From the NCBI GenBank assembly GCA_035623255.1, contig DASPTU010000096.1, positions 1 through 64,000 of the forward strand: 64,000 nt of DNA, written 5' to 3'. Each line of letters begins with the position of its first letter. Position 1 is the stretch's first letter. The position numbers were made by a program, and so were the translations under genes. Below the pieces are notes generated by a model. It did not search any database. It worked only from the letters and a program-made list of their open reading frames with translations, and had not been told where the DNA came from. Below are positions 62,121 through 64,000 of the stretch, piece after piece. Source of the DNA: JAFAGX01 sp035623255 (GTDB lineage: Bacteria > Acidobacteriota > Terriglobia > Terriglobales > Acidobacteriaceae).

Positions 62121-62434
62121 TTTTCAGCCTCACTTTTCAGTTCCGTTCTTTCCCTGCATTGTCGGTGTGCCACGAGTAACTCGCCAAGATGACGGGAGTA
62201 ACTGAATCCACTTCAACAACTCTCCGTAGTCTCGATATGCGCGCCGAGCTGAAAGACCCAACCGGCTTCCTGGATCACGCCGGTCGATGCAGATGTCTGG
62301 GACTGGCTCAATATTTGCAGGGATGACTTAGGGGGAGAGATTCCGCAATCCGCGGCGAATCTTCCTGTAATGGCAGAAAAATAAGCCTCTTAGTAAGGCT
62401 GTTTAGGTGGCAAGGCTGACCGTCGAGCGCAACT
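62121..62434. other. Intergenic region, gene-free apart from a terminator
   Basis: No gene seen. It holds the minus-strand terminator at 62376-62400. The rest has no evident structure. Confidence 0.4.
62376..62400 (-). terminator. Intrinsic terminator after the DUF2277 gene
   Basis: On the minus strand: AGCCT, a 7-base loop, AGGCT, then TTATTTTT. It is 34 bases after the DUF2277 stop and closes the right-end minus-strand transcript. Confidence 0.6.
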
Positions 62435-62704
62435 TCAAGCGCCAAAGCGTTGTACAGCGCGGGCTTTTGCCTTTGCCGCTTCTTCCTCGCGATTTTTGGG
62501 GGGCGTTACAGTATCCAGCGAACCGAGCAGATCCTTCGACACCGCCGCGATTTGCTCCACTGCTCCTAAGAATGCTTCCTCATTTGCCTTCGACGGCTTG
62601 TGGAATCCGCTGATCTTCCGCACAAATTGCAGCGACGCCGCGCGGATCTCCTCGTCCGTCACCGGCGGATCGAAGTTAAACAATGTTTTGATATTTCTGC
62701 ACAT
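62435..62704 (-). CDS. DUF2277 family protein
   Basis: 89 residues from the ATG at 62704, with GAGG upstream. It begins MCRNIKTLFNFDPPVTDEEI, the hallmark of DUF2277, and continues AASLQFVRKISGFHKPSKAN with a closing KARAVQRFGA. Function is unknown. It is the last gene of the right-end minus-strand group, 25 bases after the MoaD-like gene. Confidence 0.9.
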   Translation of the reverse strand: MCRNIKTLFNFDPPVTDEEIRAASLQFVRKISGFHKPSKANEEAFLGAVEQIAAVSKDLLGSLDTVTPPKNREEEAAKAKARAVQRFGA

Positions 62705-62729
62705 TTCCAATCCTCGCTCGATCTCGCGC

Positions 62730-63032
62730 CTAGCCCCCCGCAATCGCTCCGATCACAATGAACGGCTCCTTCCCTGATGCCACGGCCTCCGGTAGCGGCG
62801 CATCCGGTGACTCATGCGACAGATCTTCCTCGCAGGCAAAAAACCGCAGGAACGCGCGACGTTGCAACGTCCCATGGTCGCGGATCGCCCCGCACAGCAT
62901 TGGATACCGCGCTTCCAGTGCATCCAGAACCGTCCGCTGCGTCGCCGGCCCACAGATTTCAAGTTCCACGTCACCACTAACGTGCGCCAGCGTCCGCAAG
63001 TGCGGCGGAAGTATGACTCGAACCATATGCAA
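62730..63032 (-). CDS. MoaD/ThiS-like sulfur carrier protein
   Basis: 100 residues. Beta-grasp fold: VRVILPPHLRTLAHVSGDVE, TVLDALEARYPMLCGAIRDH and the terminal EPFIVIGAIAGG, which ends exactly in Gly-Gly as required for adenylation. It is longer than MoaD and has the insertion FLRFFACEEDLSHESPD, common to stand-alone soil-bacterial carriers. The sulfur acceptor is unknown. The surrounding genes are VOC and BNR proteins, not molybdopterin genes, so a role outside Moco synthesis is likely. Confidence 0.85.
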   Translation of the reverse strand: MHMVRVILPPHLRTLAHVSGDVELEICGPATQRTVLDALEARYPMLCGAIRDHGTLQRRAFLRFFACEEDLSHESPDAPLPEAVASGKEPFIVIGAIAGG

Positions 63033-63076
63033 CTTATCGCTTACACCCTTGTCGCGAACGTCGGCGGTATCGAAAT

Positions 63077-63535
63077 TTACGCCGCCGCATCGTACGCCTC
63101 CTGCAAATCCTCGATCACGATCTTATTCATCTTCAGCATCGCCTGCATAACCGCGTTCGATTTGTTGGCATCCGGATCGCCCATCAGCTTCATCAGCGCC
63201 GTAGGAATGATCTGCCATGACAGGCCAAACTTGTCCTTCAGCCAGCCGCATCTGCTTTTTTCGCCACCCGCGGAAAGCTTCTCCCAAAGCTCATCCACTT
63301 CCTCCTGAGTCTCGCAACTCACAAAGAAGGATATTGCCTCCGTAAACTTGAACAGTGGCTCGGCGTTCAAGCCCATGAATCTCTGGCCTTCCAGCTCGAA
63401 CGCCACCGTCAGCACATTTCCGTTGAAGCGCTGCGTCCCAAGGACTCTGGAGTTCTTGAAAATCGAAACATAATGATTCATCGCCTCTTCAGCTCTTCCG
63501 TCGAACCACAAAAATGGCGTGATTCCCTGGATCAT
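63077..63535 (-). CDS. VOC family protein (PhnB-like)
   Basis: 152 residues. It starts MIQGITPFLWFDGRAEEAMN and HYVSIFKNSRVLG, the pattern of the PhnB/3-demethylubiquinone-methyltransferase-like VOC subgroup. It continues with MGLNAEPLFKFTEAISFFVS and KFGLSWQIIPTALMKLM. VOC proteins use paired beta-alpha-beta units to hold a metal and a small ligand; no reaction is established for this subgroup. It sits between the BNR and MoaD-like genes on the same strand. Confidence 0.9.
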   Translation of the reverse strand: MIQGITPFLWFDGRAEEAMNHYVSIFKNSRVLGTQRFNGNVLTVAFELEGQRFMGLNAEPLFKFTEAISFFVSCETQEEVDELWEKLSAGGEKSRCGWLKDKFGLSWQIIPTALMKLMGDPDANKSNAVMQAMLKMNKIVIEDLQEAYDAAA

Positions 63536-63560
63536 CGAATTTGCTCCGAAGTGAATTCTG

Positions 63561-64000
63561 TTAGTCCAGCGTTTGCACCTCTACCGACAGCACTGTCGGC
63601 AGATCCCGAACAATCGCATTCCAACTTTCCCCTCCATCCGCCGAGGCGTACACTTGTCCGCCCGTTGTGCCAAAATAAATTCCGCACTCATCGAGCGAGT
63701 CGACCGCCATGGCGTCCCGCAATACATTCACGTAACAGTTGCTTTGCGGCAAGCCCTTGATCAGCGGCTCCCAATCATTCCCACCCTTGCGGCTGCGATA
63801 CACGCGCAGCTTGCCGTCATGAACGTAGTGTTCGCCATCGCTCTTGATCGGCACCACGTAAATCGTCTCCGGTTCGTGTGCATGAACGTCGATCACGAAC
63901 CCGAAGTCCGTCGGCAAGTTTCCGCTTACTTCGCGCCAGTTATCCCCCGCATCATCGCTCCGCATCACGTCCCAGTGCTTCTGCATGAACAGCACGCCCG
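63561..64000 (-). CDS. BNR-repeat (sialidase-like) protein, 5' end beyond the window
   Basis: The frame is open to the right edge, so only the last 146 codons are seen. Asp-box repeats are clear: VMRSDDAGDNWREV, VYRSRKGGNDWEPL and VYASADGGESWNAI. It belongs to the WD40/YVTN/BNR-like group of compact propeller proteins and, unlike the giants at 1-3035 and 48848-52054, ends soon after the last blade. The VOC gene follows 25 bases after its stop, and the MoaD-like gene after that. Confidence 0.85.
   Translation of the reverse strand, partial: GVLFMQKHWDVMRSDDAGDNWREVSGNLPTDFGFVIDVHAHEPETIYVVPIKSDGEHYVHDGKLRVYRSRKGGNDWEPLIKGLPQSNCYVNVLRDAMAVDSLDECGIYFGTTGGQVYASADGGESWNAIVRDLPTVLSVEVQTLD

Noticed and set aside
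1..64000. Search for tRNA, rRNA, CRISPR arrays, insertion sequences, integrases and phage genes
   Set aside because: No cloverleaf-like tRNA, repeated spacer array, transposase or recombinase was seen on either strand by eye. A tRNAscan or ISfinder search could still find degenerate cases.

Overview
The window looks like chromosomal DNA from an acidobacterium (Acidobacteriota, probably Terriglobia or a close uncultured relative). The basis is gene content: a VWFA-related protein of the acidobacterial type, a secreted FG-GAP/ASPIC-UnbV/TPR giant, several BNR (sortilin-like) secreted proteins, M28 and gamma-glutamyltransferase exo-hydrolases, a RibBA fusion with a diverged cyclohydrolase half, and orphan Flp pilins. 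I found no rRNA, tRNA, CRISPR array, insertion sequence, integrase or phage gene. The genus call is inference.

Layout. 1-3413 (minus): the front part of a large BNR-repeat secreted protein, running off the left edge, behind a small winged-helix-like protein. 3549-5429 (plus): molybdate ABC permease and ATPase, without a binding protein. 5426-7345 (minus): a membrane mannosyltransferase-type enzyme and a DUF3467 protein. 7514-8685 (plus): an orphan ThiS with a three-residue tail beyond its glycines, a MerR-type regulator with a clear promoter/operator, and a zinc-ribbon protein. 8730-10804 (minus): GNAT, RibBA and a small conserved-looking protein. 11243-16197 (plus): succinate-semialdehyde dehydrogenase, a candidate 6S-like RNA with a strong terminator, a lipase-maturation-factor-like membrane protein and a phytoene-desaturase-like oxidoreductase.

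16289-26876 is mostly housekeeping: OmpH/Skp with its own promoter and terminator, TonB-type protein, alanine racemase, ABHD18-type hydrolase, GNAT plus GlyA, a GT4 glycosyltransferase, an M16 peptidase (minus) and RlmN. 26889-31395 holds divergent sensor kinases, the second translationally coupled to a NarL-type response regulator. 31495-31834 is a scar made of two truncated genes (MOSC, then redoxin). It is followed by Flp pilin 1, a cysteine hydrolase, the 1273-residue FG-GAP/ASPIC/redoxin/TPR protein and a nucleoside hydrolase.

38406-42878 is a compact same-strand set: a 1033-residue secreted protein I cannot assign, a VWFA protein and Flp pilin 2. It is the best candidate here for an undescribed system. 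43034-58011 carries two orphan DHA2 efflux pumps, a secreted hydrolase group (amidohydrolase, PSMA-like M28 peptidase, BNR protein), an alcohol dehydrogenase, a chromate transporter and gamma-glutamyltransferase. 58553-61316 has a CapD/WbpM-type nucleotide-sugar epimerase and a GT2 polyprenyl-phosphate glycosyltransferase. The right end (minus) is a BNR protein (partial), a VOC protein, a MoaD-like sulfur carrier and a DUF2277 protein, closed by a terminator.

A recurring regulatory theme is a -10-like TANNNT hexamer 6-10 bases before a start codon with no obvious Shine-Dalgarno, which suggests leaderless transcripts. Other genes have strong Shine-Dalgarno sites and often GTG or TTG starts; several starts given here are placed on that evidence.
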